From contig PNOC01000010.1 of the NCBI GenBank assembly GCA_013824615.1, positions 1 to 64,000 on the forward strand: DNA of 64,000 nucleotides, read 5' to 3'. A model generated the notes under the pieces. The model did not search any database. It was not told where the DNA came from and worked only from the letters and a program-made list of their open reading frames with translations. Positions 1 to 9,580 of the stretch are shown here, one piece after another (the stretch's first letter is position 1; each line of letters starts with the position of its first letter). A program made the position numbers and the translations under genes. Source of the stretch: Thermodesulfovibrio sp. (GTDB lineage Bacteria > Nitrospirota > Thermodesulfovibrionia > Thermodesulfovibrionales > UBA6898).

Positions 1-29
1 CGACAATTTTCATTAATTTACAGAGCTGC

Positions 30-59
30 TTGACATTTCATGACATTCTGCATTATAAA
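30..59 (+). promoter_or_regulatory. sigma70-type promoter of the tRNA-Gly gene
   Basis: TTGACA at 30-35 and TATAAA at 54-59 are separated by 18 bases, and the tRNA begins 8 bases after the -10 element. The perfect -35 hexamer and the position directly before a stable RNA gene support the call. Confidence 0.75.
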
Positions 60-67
60 ATTCATGT

Positions 68-142
68 GCGGGCGTAACTCAGTGGTAGAGTGTTAGCTTC
101 CCAAGCTGAAAGTCGCGAGTTCGAATCTCGTCGCCCGCTCCA
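68..142 (+). tRNA. tRNA-Gly (anticodon CCC)
   Basis: The sequence folds as a full cloverleaf. The 7-bp acceptor stem is GCGGGCG with CGCCCGC, the anticodon stem TTAGC/GCTGA encloses a 7-base loop TTCCCAA with anticodon CCC (reads GGG), and the T arm carries GTTCGAATC. The 3' CCA is encoded in the DNA at 140-142. A good promoter sits just upstream. The corrinoid adenosyltransferase reading frame starts within 50 bases of its 3' end and may be cotranscribed. Confidence 0.95.
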
Positions 143-156
143 GTTCTTTTATTGTA

Positions 157-711
157 TTGCCATTCTTTGTTATAGCGAGCGAATCATTGACAAGAGGTTT
201 GGTACATATCTATACGGGCGACGGCAAGGGAAAAACCACCGCTGCCGTGGGCATCTCTGTCAGGGCCAGAGGTAGTGGACTAAGCGTTCTCTTTGCACAG
301 TTTTTCAAGGAGAAGACGGGGCATGGTGAGGTTCCTCTTATGCAGAGCATCGGGATCGATACCTTGGTCTTTGATTCAGTAAAATCTCCTCTTTTTAATC
401 CTGATATTGACAAGAAGTTCCTGACCTCTGAAGTGACCAGGGCTCTGACCGAGATTACAGGATATATTAGAAAAAAACACTATGATCTTCTGGTTCTGGA
501 TGAATTTATCTGCCTTATGACCGAAAATGTGTTGTCAGAGACTGACGCAATAATTTTTCTTGAGAATAAACCTGAAAATATTGAACTCGTTCTAACCGGA
601 AACGGCGCCAGGGAAAGCTTTATCGAGCATGCCGACTATGTAACCTTCATGAAAAATATAAAGCATCCGTTTGCCAGTCATACAGATGCCCGCCGGGGAA
701 TTGAGTTTTAA
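157..711 (+). CDS. cobO: corrinoid adenosyltransferase, CobO/BtuR type
   Basis: This cytoplasmic enzyme transfers the adenosyl group of ATP to cob(I)alamin or its precursors, giving the coenzyme B12 form. The protein has the Walker A motif GDGKGKTT near residues 21-28, preceded by the family-typical GLVHIYT strand, and a Walker B-like strand YDLLVLDEF near residue 110. Its 184 residues match the family. The start is uncertain: TTG157 gives an extra N-terminus, and TTG187 or TTG199 would place the start closer to the usual MxxGLVHxYTGDGKGKT beginning. No clear ribosome binding site decides it. The end overlaps the convergent phosphotransferase gene by 4 bases. Confidence 0.85.
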   Translation: MPFFVIASESLTRGLVHIYTGDGKGKTTAAVGISVRARGSGLSVLFAQFFKEKTGHGEVPLMQSIGIDTLVFDSVKSPLFNPDIDKKFLTSEVTRALTEITGYIRKKHYDLLVLDEFICLMTENVLSETDAIIFLENKPENIELVLTGNGARESFIEHADYVTFMKNIKHPFASHTDARRGIEF

Positions 712-1289
712 AACGATGATCTTTTGATGCCTGAAGCCTTTCGGACATGCAGAATCCTTTGCATGACAGTAACATGCGTCAGTACGGCGAGGATCCAAAG
801 GACAGGCATTACCAGACCGCTCAATGCACCGAAAACTATCAGAAGTATTCTTTCGGGCCTTTCCATGAGACCGACCTTGCAGTCGACACCCAACCCCTCT
901 GCCCTCGCCCGCACATAACTGACCAGCAGAGCTCCGACAAGTATACTGAGGGCCAAGGCAGCACCAGGCAGATTATTATCGAGGTATAGATTCAGTGATA
1001 CAGACAGGAAGATAAAGGCATCAGAGTAACGGTCCAGAACAGAATCCAGAAAAGCCCCATACAACGTAGCCTTGTTATTAACTCGGGCGACCACCCCGTC
1101 AAGAATATCGAAAAAAGCCCCAAGGAGGACCAGCATTCCACCCCAGCGCATATCAAAGACAAGTACAACAGATGCTGCAAAGGTAACAAAAAATCCGGCT
1201 ATCGTCAGAACATTCGGATTCAGGGTAATGCCTGCAGCTACTCCCCCTAACGGCTTGTCAAAGACATGGCCTAGTTTTTCACCAATCAT
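708..1289 (-). CDS. CDP-alcohol phosphatidyltransferase, probably phosphatidylinositol-phosphate synthase
   Basis: This integral membrane protein of 193 residues has the complete CDP-alcohol phosphotransferase signature: D61, D64-G65, A68-R69, G78, D82 and D86, followed by hydrophobic segments. The family joins a CDP-linked lipid to an alcohol. The gene lies 11 bases downstream of an inositol-3-phosphate synthase on the same strand, so the likely acceptor is inositol-1-phosphate (Pgs/PIS family), giving phosphatidylinositol phosphate. The pathway assignment is inferred from this pairing. A phosphatidylglycerophosphate synthase role is the main alternative, but the neighbour makes it less likely. 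Confidence 0.8.
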   Translation of the reverse strand: MIGEKLGHVFDKPLGGVAAGITLNPNVLTIAGFFVTFAASVVLVFDMRWGGMLVLLGAFFDILDGVVARVNNKATLYGAFLDSVLDRYSDAFIFLSVSLNLYLDNNLPGAALALSILVGALLVSYVRARAEGLGVDCKVGLMERPERILLIVFGALSGLVMPVLWILAVLTHVTVMQRILHVRKASGIKRSSF

Positions 1290-1300
1290 CAGGCGGCCGG

Positions 1301-2404
1301 TTAGCGCTCCCTCTTACCGTCAATAAATTCCTCAACCATGGTCTTAGCGGTATCATCAGGAAACTGTTTTAACGGATGCTTCATGAAATATGCAGAGGGT
1401 GACAGCAGAGACCCGCCGATCTTCCTGTCGCGCGCTAATTTGCAGCACCTGACTGCATCGATCACCACGCCGGCACTGTTCGGAGAGTCTTCGACCGAAA
1501 GGCGCATCTCAAGATGGAGGGGCACATTGCCGAACCCTCTTCCCTCGATTCTGAGAAAACAGACTTTGTTGTCATTGAGCCACGGGATATAATCCGACGG
1601 GCCTATGTGGATATGGTCGGGGTGCAGGGGGTGCTGCATCTGCGACTGAACAGCCTCTGTCTTCGAAATTTTCTTCATTTTCAGGCGGTTGCTGTTGAGC
1701 ATATTCATGAAATCGGTATTGCCACCCACATTCAGCTGATACGTACTGTCGATGGCCACTCCCCGATCTTCGAAGAGCTTTGTCAGGCAGCGGTGAATAA
1801 TCGTAGCGCCTATCTGGCTTTTTATGTCGTCCCCAATCGCAGGTATACCGCTGTCCTGAAATCTCTTAGCCCACTCCCGGTTCGATACAATAAATACCGG
1901 CACGCAGTTGACGAGGCTTACCCCTGCCTTCAGGCAGGCCTCAGCGTAGAAGGCGGTCGCCTTTGCAGAGCCTACCGGAAGGTAGTTGATCAGAATGTCA
2001 GCGCCGGAGTTCCTGAGGGCCTTTACCACATCCACCGGCTTTTTCTTGGCGATAACAAACCGGCGGTGCTGCGGATAGCCGGCCATATGGTCAGATACTC
2101 CGTCAAGTACTGTCCCCATGCCGACCTTAATATCACTGCCGGATACTACCTTATGAAACTTCATGGTGCAGTTGGGCTCACTGAATATCGCATCCCGGAC
2201 CGGCTTTCCGACTTTACGCGCATCGATATCAAAAGCTGCGACGACTTTTATATCCCCGGGCCGATAGCCTCCGAGACTGTAATGCATAAGCCCGGGGACC
2301 TGTTCATCCTTCTTCTGTTTATGGCGACTGTAGTAGTCAATGCCCTGTATCAAAGAACTCGCGCAATTGCCGACGCCGGCTATTGCTATTCTAATCTCTT
2401 TCAT
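1301..2404 (-). CDS. ino1: inositol-3-phosphate synthase (Ino1)
   Basis: This NAD-dependent enzyme converts glucose-6-phosphate to L-myo-inositol-1-phosphate. The 367-residue protein starts with a Rossmann motif GVGNCASSL, which is typical of the short actinobacterial and archaeal Ino1 class, followed by the conserved GYRPGDI segment, an NTDF-containing stretch and a KISKTEAV segment. The length fits that class rather than the ~500-residue eukaryotic class. It is the first gene of a two-gene unit with the downstream CDP-alcohol phosphotransferase, so inositol is most likely made for phospholipid head groups. The gene is divergent from mdh across a 157-base intergenic region. Confidence 0.93.
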   Translation of the reverse strand: MKEIRIAIAGVGNCASSLIQGIDYYSRHKQKKDEQVPGLMHYSLGGYRPGDIKVVAAFDIDARKVGKPVRDAIFSEPNCTMKFHKVVSGSDIKVGMGTVLDGVSDHMAGYPQHRRFVIAKKKPVDVVKALRNSGADILINYLPVGSAKATAFYAEACLKAGVSLVNCVPVFIVSNREWAKRFQDSGIPAIGDDIKSQIGATIIHRCLTKLFEDRGVAIDSTYQLNVGGNTDFMNMLNSNRLKMKKISKTEAVQSQMQHPLHPDHIHIGPSDYIPWLNDNKVCFLRIEGRGFGNVPLHLEMRLSVEDSPNSAGVVIDAVRCCKLARDRKIGGSLLSPSAYFMKHPLKQFPDDTAKTMVEEFIDGKRER

Positions 2405-2523
2405 TAAAGGTCCTTCCTGTAGAAAACTGAATCACAATCAAAATTTATATACCATTCTCCGGCCCTGTGTCAAGAAGTAATTGACTCCCGGCGTCATTAC
2501 TGAAGGCAATAGCCGATTTTTGC

Positions 2524-2553
2524 TTGCGATATTTTAGAACTTTTTTTTATAAT
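2524..2553 (+). promoter_or_regulatory. promoter of mdh, possibly leaderless transcript
   Basis: TTGCGA at 2524-2529 and a perfect TATAAT at 2548-2553 are spaced by 18 bases. The mdh ATG begins only 9 bases after the -10 hexamer ends, so transcription would start within about two bases of the start codon. There is no room for a normal ribosome binding site on such a transcript. Confidence 0.6.
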
Positions 2554-2561
2554 ACAGGCCG

Positions 2562-3497
2562 ATGAAGACAAAAGTATCAGTCATAGGTGCCGGAAATGTC
2601 GGTGCTACAACAGCTCATCTGGTCTATCAGTCAGGGATCGCGGACGTCGTACTCTTTGATATTGCAGAGGGAGTTCCCCAGGGCAAGGCCCTTGATCTTG
2701 CTGAGGCAGGCCCGCTCTGGAAGGTGGCAGCTTCAATCAAAGGAACAAACAGCTTTGCTGACACTGCCGGCTCTGATATTATTGTCGTGACTGCAGGGCT
2801 TCCAAGAAAGCCTGGCATGAGCCGGGACGACCTGCTCTACGCAAATGCAGAGGTCATGCGCAGCGTCATTTCCCAGACTGCCCCGCTCTCACCAGATGGA
2901 ATTTTTATAATCGTTACCAATCCTATGGATGTCATGACCCAGATTGCGTGGCAGGTATCCGGCTTCAAACCAAATCAGGTGATCGGCATGGGCGGAGTGC
3001 TTGACGCCTCGAGATTCAGAACATTTCTTTCTTTTGAGCTGGGTGTTGCCCCTGAAGATATTGAGACCCTCGTGCTGGGTGGCCATGGAGACCTGATGGT
3101 CCCCCTTCCCCGGCATACCTCTATAAAAGGGATTCCGGTCAGAGACCTGCTCTCCCCGGAACGCCTTGAGGCCCTTGTTGACCGGACGCGGACCGGAGGC
3201 GCCGAGATCGTTGCACTTCTCAAGACCGGCAGCGCTTACTATGCTCCTGCAGCCTCGGCATTCCAGATGGTGAAAGCAATTCTCCTGGATGAGCAACGTG
3301 TTCTTCCCTGCGCAGTCTATCTGAACGGGGAATACGGTATCAGGGACCTATTTGTGGGAGTTCCGGCAGTCCTTGGGAAAAATGGAGTTGAGAAAATAAT
3401 CGAACTGCAGCTGAATGATGACGAAAAAGCCCAGGTCGCCAAGTCGGCAGGCGCGGTCAGGGAACTGCTTAATACAGCACTGACGCAGAAGAAGTAG
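2562..3497 (+). CDS. mdh: malate dehydrogenase, LDH-like (type 3)
   Basis: The enzyme catalyses NAD-dependent interconversion of malate and oxaloacetate in the cytoplasm. The 311-residue protein has the N-terminal dinucleotide-binding motif GAGNVGAT, the substrate-loop motif GLPRKPGMSRDDL with the arginines typical of malate rather than lactate dehydrogenase, VTNPMD, the GMGGVLDASRFR segment and the catalytic GGHGD motif near residue 173. Length and motifs match the LDH-like MDH family. It is transcribed alone or with ndk, 67 bases downstream. Assignment to MDH over LDH rests on the Arg pattern in the substrate loop. Confidence 0.93.
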   Translation: MKTKVSVIGAGNVGATTAHLVYQSGIADVVLFDIAEGVPQGKALDLAEAGPLWKVAASIKGTNSFADTAGSDIIVVTAGLPRKPGMSRDDLLYANAEVMRSVISQTAPLSPDGIFIIVTNPMDVMTQIAWQVSGFKPNQVIGMGGVLDASRFRTFLSFELGVAPEDIETLVLGGHGDLMVPLPRHTSIKGIPVRDLLSPERLEALVDRTRTGGAEIVALLKTGSAYYAPAASAFQMVKAILLDEQRVLPCAVYLNGEYGIRDLFVGVPAVLGKNGVEKIIELQLNDDEKAQVAKSAGAVRELLNTALTQKK

Positions 3498-3564
3498 TCC
3501 CACCCTCTGACGTCTGAAGAGTTTTAATAATCCCATTAAATCAATAAAATCATTTGGAGGAATC

Positions 3565-3978
3565 ATGGAAAGAACGTTGTCTATTGTAAAGCCCGACGGG
3601 GTGAAGAAAAATGTGATCGGTGAAGTTATCAGAAGGTTTGAACAGAAAGGTCTGAGGGTCGCCGGTCTCAGGCTCATCCAGTTGTCAACTCAGGATGCAA
3701 AGAATTTTTATATTGTCCATAAAGAGAGACCTTTTTATGAGAGCCTTACCAGTTTCATGTCTGAAGGTCCGATAGCCGTGATGGTGCTTGAAGGCGATAA
3801 TGCCATAGCCACGGTCCGTGAAACCATGGGTGCTACCAATTTCAAGGATGCCGCCCCTGGAACCATCAGGGCTGATTTTGCCACCGACATTGAACGGAAT
3901 GTGGTCCATGGCTCTGACTCTGTAAAGTCAGCAGACTATGAAATCCCGTTCTTTTTCTCTTCTCTGGATCTGCATTAA
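3565..3978 (+). CDS. ndk: nucleoside diphosphate kinase
   Basis: This enzyme moves the gamma phosphate between nucleoside triphosphates and diphosphates through a phosphohistidine. The start MERTLSIVKPDGV is the conserved NDK beginning, and the catalytic histidine is H115 in the NVVHGSDS motif. The 137-residue length is standard. GGAGGA lies a few bases before the ATG. No residue expected in the active site is missing. Confidence 0.97.
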   Translation: MERTLSIVKPDGVKKNVIGEVIRRFEQKGLRVAGLRLIQLSTQDAKNFYIVHKERPFYESLTSFMSEGPIAVMVLEGDNAIATVRETMGATNFKDAAPGTIRADFATDIERNVVHGSDSVKSADYEIPFFFSSLDLH

Positions 3979-4138
3979 TATCTGCTTTTTCTCTTGCCGG
4001 CCCGGGGGTTCCCGGGCCGCTGCAGCCCCTGAAAAACGCCCTTTTGCCTGACCCCTCCTTTGACCATGCATTTGACAATGATCCTGAAAACGAAGTAATA
4101 TTGAGTAGAGTAACTACACGGATTCAAAGGAGTTACGG

Positions 4139-6580
4139 ATGTTCGAAAAATTTACTGAAAGAGGCCGCAAGGTCATTATTTATGCAAAGGAAGAGGCCGA
4201 AAAACGCCAGAATGATTATCTGGGAACCGAGCACCTTCTGCTGGCTTTACTGAGGGAGGATGACGGACTTCCTATAGCCATTCTGAAAAAAATGGGTCTC
4301 ACGGTTGAGGAACTCCGCATGGAGGTCGAGCGCAATCTGCCCGCCGGGATGAACCTGCTTACCTTTGGGGACATCCCCTTTACGCCCCGCGTCAAGAAGG
4401 TACTGGAACTGGCTGTTGAAGAGGCCAGACTTCTCGGTCACAATTATATCGGCAGCGAGCACCTTCTTCTCGGCCTGATCAGGGAAGACGAGGGTATTGC
4501 CGGCAGGATCCTTAGAAACCTTGGGGCAAATCTCCTTGGCGCCCGGCAGTTGACGATCAATCTCTCGATGAGGTCCTACTCCAATACAAGAGATAAAAGG
4601 AGTGCCACCCCTGCCCTTGACGAATTCGGCCGCGACCTGACTCTCCTTGCAAAAGAGAATAAGCTCGATCCCGTGATCGGCAGGGAAGATGAGATTGAGC
4701 GTATCCTGCAGGTCCTCGGCAGGCGGATAAAAAACAACCCGGCAATTATCGGGGAGCCTGGTGTTGGAAAGACTGCTGTTGTCGAAGGGCTCTGTCAAAA
4801 AATTATAGCGGGTGATGTACCCGAAAGCCTGATCGGCAAAAGGATAATATCCCTGGATCTGGGGGCGCTCATAGCCGGCACAAAATACCGGGGCCAGTTT
4901 GAGGAGCGGCTCAAGATAGTGATGAAGGAGATTGCCCAGTCAGACAATATTATCCTCTTTGTCGACGAGTTTCATGCACTGATCGGGGCCGGAGCCGCAG
5001 AGGGGTCGATCGATGCCTCCAGCATGCTGAAACCCGCCCTGTCGCGTGGGGAGATCCAGTGCATCGGGGCGACAACCCCCAACGAGTACCGTAAATATAT
5101 TGAGAAGGATCGTGCACTCGAAAGAAGATTTCAGCCGATTTTTATCCAGCCTCCGGATGTTGACACGACCATTCAGATTCTCTCCGGGCTTAAGCCCCGC
5201 TATGAATCCCACCACCGGGTGAAGATAAGCCCTGAGGCAGTAAACGCGTCGGCGAAACTCTCTGACCGCTACATTCCGGACCGTTTTCTGCCGGATAAGG
5301 CGATAGACGTCATTGATGAGACCGGATCGAGAATTAAACTCAAGCGGTTCACCCCTCCGGCCGAGCACAAAGATCTTGAATTACGCCTGAACAGGCTTTC
5401 CAAGGAAAAAAACCTTTACGTGAAACTGCATGACCTGGACAAGGCAACCGCTGTCCGCTCTGAAGAGGAAAGGATCCGCAAGGTGCTCGATCAGGAGCAG
5501 AAGAGATGGAAGGATGATCTCGGCAGAGAGATTCCGGTGGTTACTGAAGAGGATATTGCTTATACGGTAGCCAAGATGACCGGCATCCCGGTCTTCAAGA
5601 TTGAGGAAAAAGAGTCGGAAAAACTCCTCAGGATGGATGATGAACTGCACCGCAGAATTATTGCGCAGGATGAGGCAGTACGGAATGTCGCCAGGGCAAT
5701 CAAGCGTTCGCGTGCAGGTCTCAGGAACAGAAAGAAACCGATCGGTTCATTCTTTTTTCTCGGACCGACCGGTGTCGGAAAGACTGAGTTGGCCAAGGCT
5801 CTTGCGGAGCAGCTCTTCAACGATGAAAGTTCCCTGATTAAAATAGACATGTCTGAATATATGGAGAGATTTAATGTCTCGAAGCTTACCGGGGCGCCTC
5901 CGGGATATGTCGGCTATGAGGAAGGCGGTCAGCTTACGGAAAAGGTGAGAAAAAAACCTTATGCCGTGGTACTCTTCGATGAGATAGAAAAGGCGCATCC
6001 TGATGTCTTTAACATTCTTCTTCAGGTCCTGGATGAAGGCGTCCTGACCGACAGCTTTGGCAGGAAAGTAGACTTCCGCAACACCGTGATCATCATGACG
6101 TCGAATATCGGGGCCCGTATTATCGAGAAGTCCACTCCCCTGGGTTTCCAGCGGTCTGCGGGAGTCGAGGTTTACGACAAGATCAAGGAAAATGTGATGA
6201 ACGAACTCAGAAAGGCCTTTAATCCGGAGTTTCTGAACCGCGTTGATGAGATTGTCGTATTTCACCCGCTCGAAAAAGAGCACCTCATTTCGATTATTGA
6301 CCTGCTGATAGACGAGATGAACAGCCAGCTGATAGAGCAGGATATTGTTCTGGACGTGTCCGCCGAGGTAAAAGAATGGATTCTTGACCACTATTATAAA
6401 CCCTCATACGGAGCACGCCCCATGCGGCGGGCCATTCAGAAGGTGATTGAAGATCCTCTTTCAGAAGAGATCCTGAAAGGTCGGTTCAAGGGCTCGAATA
6501 GAATTAAAGTACTGCTGGAGGCCGAAACCCCGGTCTTTGTGGCCGAAGAAGAGACCCCGGTCCTCTCCGGCGTCAACTGA
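4139..6580 (+). CDS. clpC: ATP-dependent Clp protease ATP-binding subunit ClpC
   Basis: This Hsp100 unfoldase feeds proteins to ClpP in the cytoplasm. The 813-residue protein has two Clp_N repeats in the first ~150 residues (each with a GTEHLLL or GSEHLLLG motif), a first AAA+ domain with Walker A GEPGVGKT from residue 205, a middle region resembling a UVR motif near 425-450, a second AAA+ domain with GPTGVGKT from residue 542, and the Clp D2-small domain at the end. The UVR-like middle segment and the N-terminal repeats separate ClpC from ClpA and ClpB. AAAGGAG precedes the ATG. No mcsA or mcsB gene is adjacent. Confidence 0.93.
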   Translation: MFEKFTERGRKVIIYAKEEAEKRQNDYLGTEHLLLALLREDDGLPIAILKKMGLTVEELRMEVERNLPAGMNLLTFGDIPFTPRVKKVLELAVEEARLLGHNYIGSEHLLLGLIREDEGIAGRILRNLGANLLGARQLTINLSMRSYSNTRDKRSATPALDEFGRDLTLLAKENKLDPVIGREDEIERILQVLGRRIKNNPAIIGEPGVGKTAVVEGLCQKIIAGDVPESLIGKRIISLDLGALIAGTKYRGQFEERLKIVMKEIAQSDNIILFVDEFHALIGAGAAEGSIDASSMLKPALSRGEIQCIGATTPNEYRKYIEKDRALERRFQPIFIQPPDVDTTIQILSGLKPRYESHHRVKISPEAVNASAKLSDRYIPDRFLPDKAIDVIDETGSRIKLKRFTPPAEHKDLELRLNRLSKEKNLYVKLHDLDKATAVRSEEERIRKVLDQEQKRWKDDLGREIPVVTEEDIAYTVAKMTGIPVFKIEEKESEKLLRMDDELHRRIIAQDEAVRNVARAIKRSRAGLRNRKKPIGSFFFLGPTGVGKTELAKALAEQLFNDESSLIKIDMSEYMERFNVSKLTGAPPGYVGYEEGGQLTEKVRKKPYAVVLFDEIEKAHPDVFNILLQVLDEGVLTDSFGRKVDFRNTVIIMTSNIGARIIEKSTPLGFQRSAGVEVYDKIKENVMNELRKAFNPEFLNRVDEIVVFHPLEKEHLISIIDLLIDEMNSQLIEQDIVLDVSAEVKEWILDHYYKPSYGARPMRRAIQKVIEDPLSEEILKGRFKGSNRIKVLLEAETPVFVAEEETPVLSGVN

Positions 6581-6602
6581 CGGCCGGACAGGACAAAGGG
6601 AA

Positions 6603-7133
6603 ATGCAGAATAAAAAAATCATTCTGATTGCGCTTTGCGTCGTTGCAGCAGCTCTCTTCTTTTTTCTGGGCCGCTCGGGAAAGGAAGAGAATATCCCTTC
6701 AGGCGAGCTGAGCATTGCCCCAACGCTCCAGGTAGCGGATGCTGCAACAAAGGTGAAACTCCTGCCTGCCGAACTTCAGGGCAAGGTCCTCTTAATCAAT
6801 ATATGGGCGTCCTGGTGCCAGCCGTGCAAGGAGGAGATGCCTTCCCTTGAGGCCCTTTACCGCTCCATGTCCTCCACAGAAGGATTCAGGATGATTACGA
6901 TACTCTACAAGGATTCTCCTGAAGGTGCTCTGGATTATATGAAATCCCAGGGCTATACCTTCCCGGTCTATATTGATGCTGATGGTGTTTCGGCAAAAAA
7001 ATATGGTGTGACCGGTGTCCCTGAAACCTTTATCGTCGATAAGCAGGGGAAACTCGTCAAGAAGGTTATCGGGGGAATGGACTGGAATTCAGCCGAGGTA
7101 AAAGACTATCTGCAGGCACTGCTGAAGCAGTAG
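6603..7133 (+). CDS. TlpA/ResA-like membrane-anchored thioredoxin
   Basis: This is a thiol-disulphide reductase of the TlpA/ResA type, anchored facing the periplasm and usually involved in cytochrome c maturation or disulphide reduction. I chose ATG6603, which follows AAAGGG and gives a 176-residue protein with an N-terminal hydrophobic anchor (residues 6-22). The longer open frame begins inside clpC. The redox motif is W71-C72-Q-P-C75, and a cis-proline context (GVPETF) follows. The last base of its stop codon is the first base of the next gene's GTG start, indicating a coupled operon. The multihaem cytochrome at 24.9 kb is a possible client. Confidence 0.88.
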   Translation: MQNKKIILIALCVVAAALFFFLGRSGKEENIPSGELSIAPTLQVADAATKVKLLPAELQGKVLLINIWASWCQPCKEEMPSLEALYRSMSSTEGFRMITILYKDSPEGALDYMKSQGYTFPVYIDADGVSAKKYGVTGVPETFIVDKQGKLVKKVIGGMDWNSAEVKDYLQALLKQ

Positions 7134-7672
7134 TGAGCACCAAGAGACATCAGGAGCAAGCTCTCCTCTTTGTCGGTGTTCTCTACTCCTCCGCAGAAGT
7201 TTTTGAGCGCAACCTTCCGGAACTGGAAAACCTTTTTGGCAGAGTGCTTCTCCGCAGTCCTGTCATGGCATGGGACCATAGTCACTATTACCGCGATGAA
7301 CTGGGAGTGCCGATATTCAGAATATTTATTTTCTTTGAAAGGTGTATTGATGCGGCGCTCCTTCCCGACATTAAGGTGTCGACTGAAGAGCTTGAACTCA
7401 GGAACCTGAAAGACGGCAGAAGGCAGATCAATCTCGACCCGGGATACCTTACCGAAGCCAAGGTAATCCTGGCTTCGACAAAAAATTATTCACACCGCAT
7501 CTATCTCGGCCGCGGCATTTATGCAGAGCAGGAATATATATTCAGTAAAGGCAGGTATCTGCCGCTTGCACATACCTATACCGACTACCGAAAGCAGGAG
7601 TATCTCGATATTTTTCACCAGGCGCGCCGGCAGTTCAGAGAGCTGGTCGCAGACAGAAAAGCGACCGGCTAA
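7133..7672 (+). CDS. DUF4416 family protein
   Basis: The 179-residue soluble protein resembles the DUF4416 family, a group with no established function that is common in Nitrospirota and Deltaproteobacteria. The family-like features are the MAWDHSHYY stretch, a F(E)RC segment, NLDPGYLTEAKVILAS and a conserved aromatic C-terminal part (THTYTDYRKQEY-like). It starts with GTG overlapping the TAG of the thioredoxin gene, so the two are translationally coupled. The function is unknown, and I see no catalytic motif I can name. Confidence 0.8.
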   Translation: MSTKRHQEQALLFVGVLYSSAEVFERNLPELENLFGRVLLRSPVMAWDHSHYYRDELGVPIFRIFIFFERCIDAALLPDIKVSTEELELRNLKDGRRQINLDPGYLTEAKVILASTKNYSHRIYLGRGIYAEQEYIFSKGRYLPLAHTYTDYRKQEYLDIFHQARRQFRELVADRKATG

Positions 7673-7697
7673 GACGTTATCCTTACGATCACGGGTA

Positions 7698-8354
7698 TTA
7701 TGCTCCGGGGGAAGGCCAGATAAGCAGGGCGTCATCAGGAGCTGTTACTGTTTTGGTCATGACCTTGCGTCCCTTCACCTCAAGACGGCCTTCAGCAAAG
7801 AGGCGCACGGCTTCAGGATAGATCTTATGTTCGCAGCGCAGAATTCTGGCCGAGAGGGTCTCTTCCGTGTCCTCATCCAGAACCGGGACCGCTGCCTGAA
7901 TAATGACCGGTCCGGTGTCCATGCCCTCATCAACAAAATGGACCGTACACCCGGCCAGCTTGACTCCGTAATCTGCTGCATCTCTCTGCCCGTGAAGTCC
8001 CGGGAAGGACGGCAGGAGCGCAGGATGGATGTTCATGATCCTGTTCGGATATGCAGTAATGAGCGGCCTGCCGACAATTCGCATAAAGCCTGCCAGAACG
8101 ATCAGTCCGATATCCCTCTTCTGCATCTCTTCTGCTACACGAGCAAAGTACACATCCCGTGAACTGAATTGCTTTGGAGCCAGGGCCAGGGACTCAATGC
8201 CATGCTTCCCGGCACGCTCCAGGGCAAAGGCTCCGGGGTTATCGGTCAACAGAAGACGCAGGGCTGCATTTTTTATAATGCCTGATTCCACAGCGTCAAT
8301 AAGCGCCTGAAAATTTGAGCCCCGTCCTGAGGCAAGCACCCCTATATTCAGCAT
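7698..8354 (-). CDS. purN: phosphoribosylglycinamide formyltransferase
   Basis: The enzyme formylates GAR using 10-formyl-THF, the third step of purine synthesis. The N-terminus LASGRGSNFQALIDA is the conserved phosphoribosyl-binding loop, and the catalytic Asn-His-Asp set is present in the NIHPALLPSFPG and DEGMDTGPV segments. The 218-residue length is normal. It lies 24 bases downstream of the SurA-like gene on the same strand. Its one-carbon donor links it in function to the formate-THF ligase gene just beyond. Confidence 0.96.
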   Translation of the reverse strand: MLNIGVLASGRGSNFQALIDAVESGIIKNAALRLLLTDNPGAFALERAGKHGIESLALAPKQFSSRDVYFARVAEEMQKRDIGLIVLAGFMRIVGRPLITAYPNRIMNIHPALLPSFPGLHGQRDAADYGVKLAGCTVHFVDEGMDTGPVIIQAAVPVLDEDTEETLSARILRCEHKIYPEAVRLFAEGRLEVKGRKVMTKTVTAPDDALLIWPSPGA

Positions 8355-8378
8355 GTATCTGTTATCCGCCGCTGACCT

Positions 8379-9335
8379 CTACAGCCTTATCTCGATAAAG
8401 GCTTTTTCCCTTAAAGCCTTTACCCATTTCGTGTATTTGTCCATAAATATTCTGTTGCTGACTTCCTTCTGTGCCTCATCCCGTATCTGGGCCTGGTCTC
8501 TGGGCGCGATCTTCTCATCCAGTCGTATAATATGGAGGCCCCGTTCTGTCCAGAAAGGCCTGCTCACCTCGTCCTGTTTCAGTTCGACCAGGGCCTCTGC
8601 AAATTCCTTCAGCAACTGGTCCTTTCTGATAAGTCCAAGATCACCGCCCGTACTCCCCAACGGTTCTTCGGAATATTTCTTTGCAAGCTCAGGGAAAGCC
8701 TCTCCCCCTTTCAGCTTGCCGATAACCAGCGCGGCTTTTTCTTCCACAGCTTTTTTATCACCGGCCTTTTTCGGCATTTTAAAAAAGATCTGGCTGAGCC
8801 GATAACCCTCTCCACCCGATCTGAGATCCTTGCTCTCGGCAATAAAGCTGCTGACAGCCGCATCTGTGGCGATCACCTTGCCCTTGACCTGGTGATTCAC
8901 TATTTTGCTGATCAGTATCTGTTCCTGAAGTTTTTTCCGGTAATCGTCATAACTGAAGCCTTCTTTTTTCAGAGAGGTCTTGAAATCGTCATCCGACATG
9001 GCATACTTCTTCTTGATATTCTCAATGGCCTCCTTCAGCTCCTCTTCAGACACAGACATACCCAGACTTCTGGCCTCCTGGGCCTGGAGCCTGACATTGA
9101 TCAGCGTCTCCAGATATGCAGCCTCATTGCTCCTAAATACCCTGATTCTCTCGTCTTCGCTCAGTGCCTTCAGTTGCGGCGAGGCGTCAGACTCCATATT
9201 GCGGTATAATTCACTCCAGGTAATCACCTCCTGGTTTACCACGGCTACGACTTTGTCCAGCAGAACGGCAGCCTGCGCGCTGCACGTGACCGTCAACAGA
9301 ATAAACAGAACCAGCATTGCTCTTTTCAATCGCAT
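8379..9335 (-). CDS. SurA-like periplasmic peptidyl-prolyl isomerase
   Basis: This periplasmic chaperone helps fold outer membrane proteins. The protein of ~318 residues has an N-terminal signal peptide ending near CSAQA, a SurA-type N-terminal domain (VVAVVNQEVITWSEL), and a single parvulin rotamase domain around residues 170-270 (YRLSQIFF, AKKYSEEP, GGDLG, GLHIIRLDE). E. coli SurA has two parvulin domains; this one has one. I placed the start at the second ATG of an ATGATG pair because GGAGG lies 5 bases before it. An in-frame ATG at 9350 is upstream of that ribosome binding site. Confidence 0.88.
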   Translation of the reverse strand: MRLKRAMLVLFILLTVTCSAQAAVLLDKVVAVVNQEVITWSELYRNMESDASPQLKALSEDERIRVFRSNEAAYLETLINVRLQAQEARSLGMSVSEEELKEAIENIKKKYAMSDDDFKTSLKKEGFSYDDYRKKLQEQILISKIVNHQVKGKVIATDAAVSSFIAESKDLRSGGEGYRLSQIFFKMPKKAGDKKAVEEKAALVIGKLKGGEAFPELAKKYSEEPLGSTGGDLGLIRKDQLLKEFAEALVELKQDEVSRPFWTERGLHIIRLDEKIAPRDQAQIRDEAQKEVSNRIFMDKYTKWVKALREKAFIEIRL

Positions 9336-9580
9336 CATTTCCTCCGTCATGCATTATACTTCTGAATGATCTATAATAATAAATCGCTGCATAAAAATGC
9401 TTATCCTGACGATTGTGAACCGCTCGGCAGGGCTGCCTGCAGCATAGCTTCCGCATATAAATCTATTTAATAATCTTATAAAGATTACTGTTTACTTAAT
9501 AGCCTGTTTATATTTATAATTTGATACCTTATTAAACTGCAGATTTCCTGCAGTCATCATTACGGAACAAGGAGAAACAT

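Noticed and set aside
68-142. Integration site in the tRNA-Gly gene
   Set aside because: No integrase gene or repeat of the tRNA 3' end is visible in the window.
1514-2407. Long plus-strand frame opposite ino1
   Set aside because: It is antisense to a full-length, well-matched inositol-phosphate synthase and has no recognisable motif.
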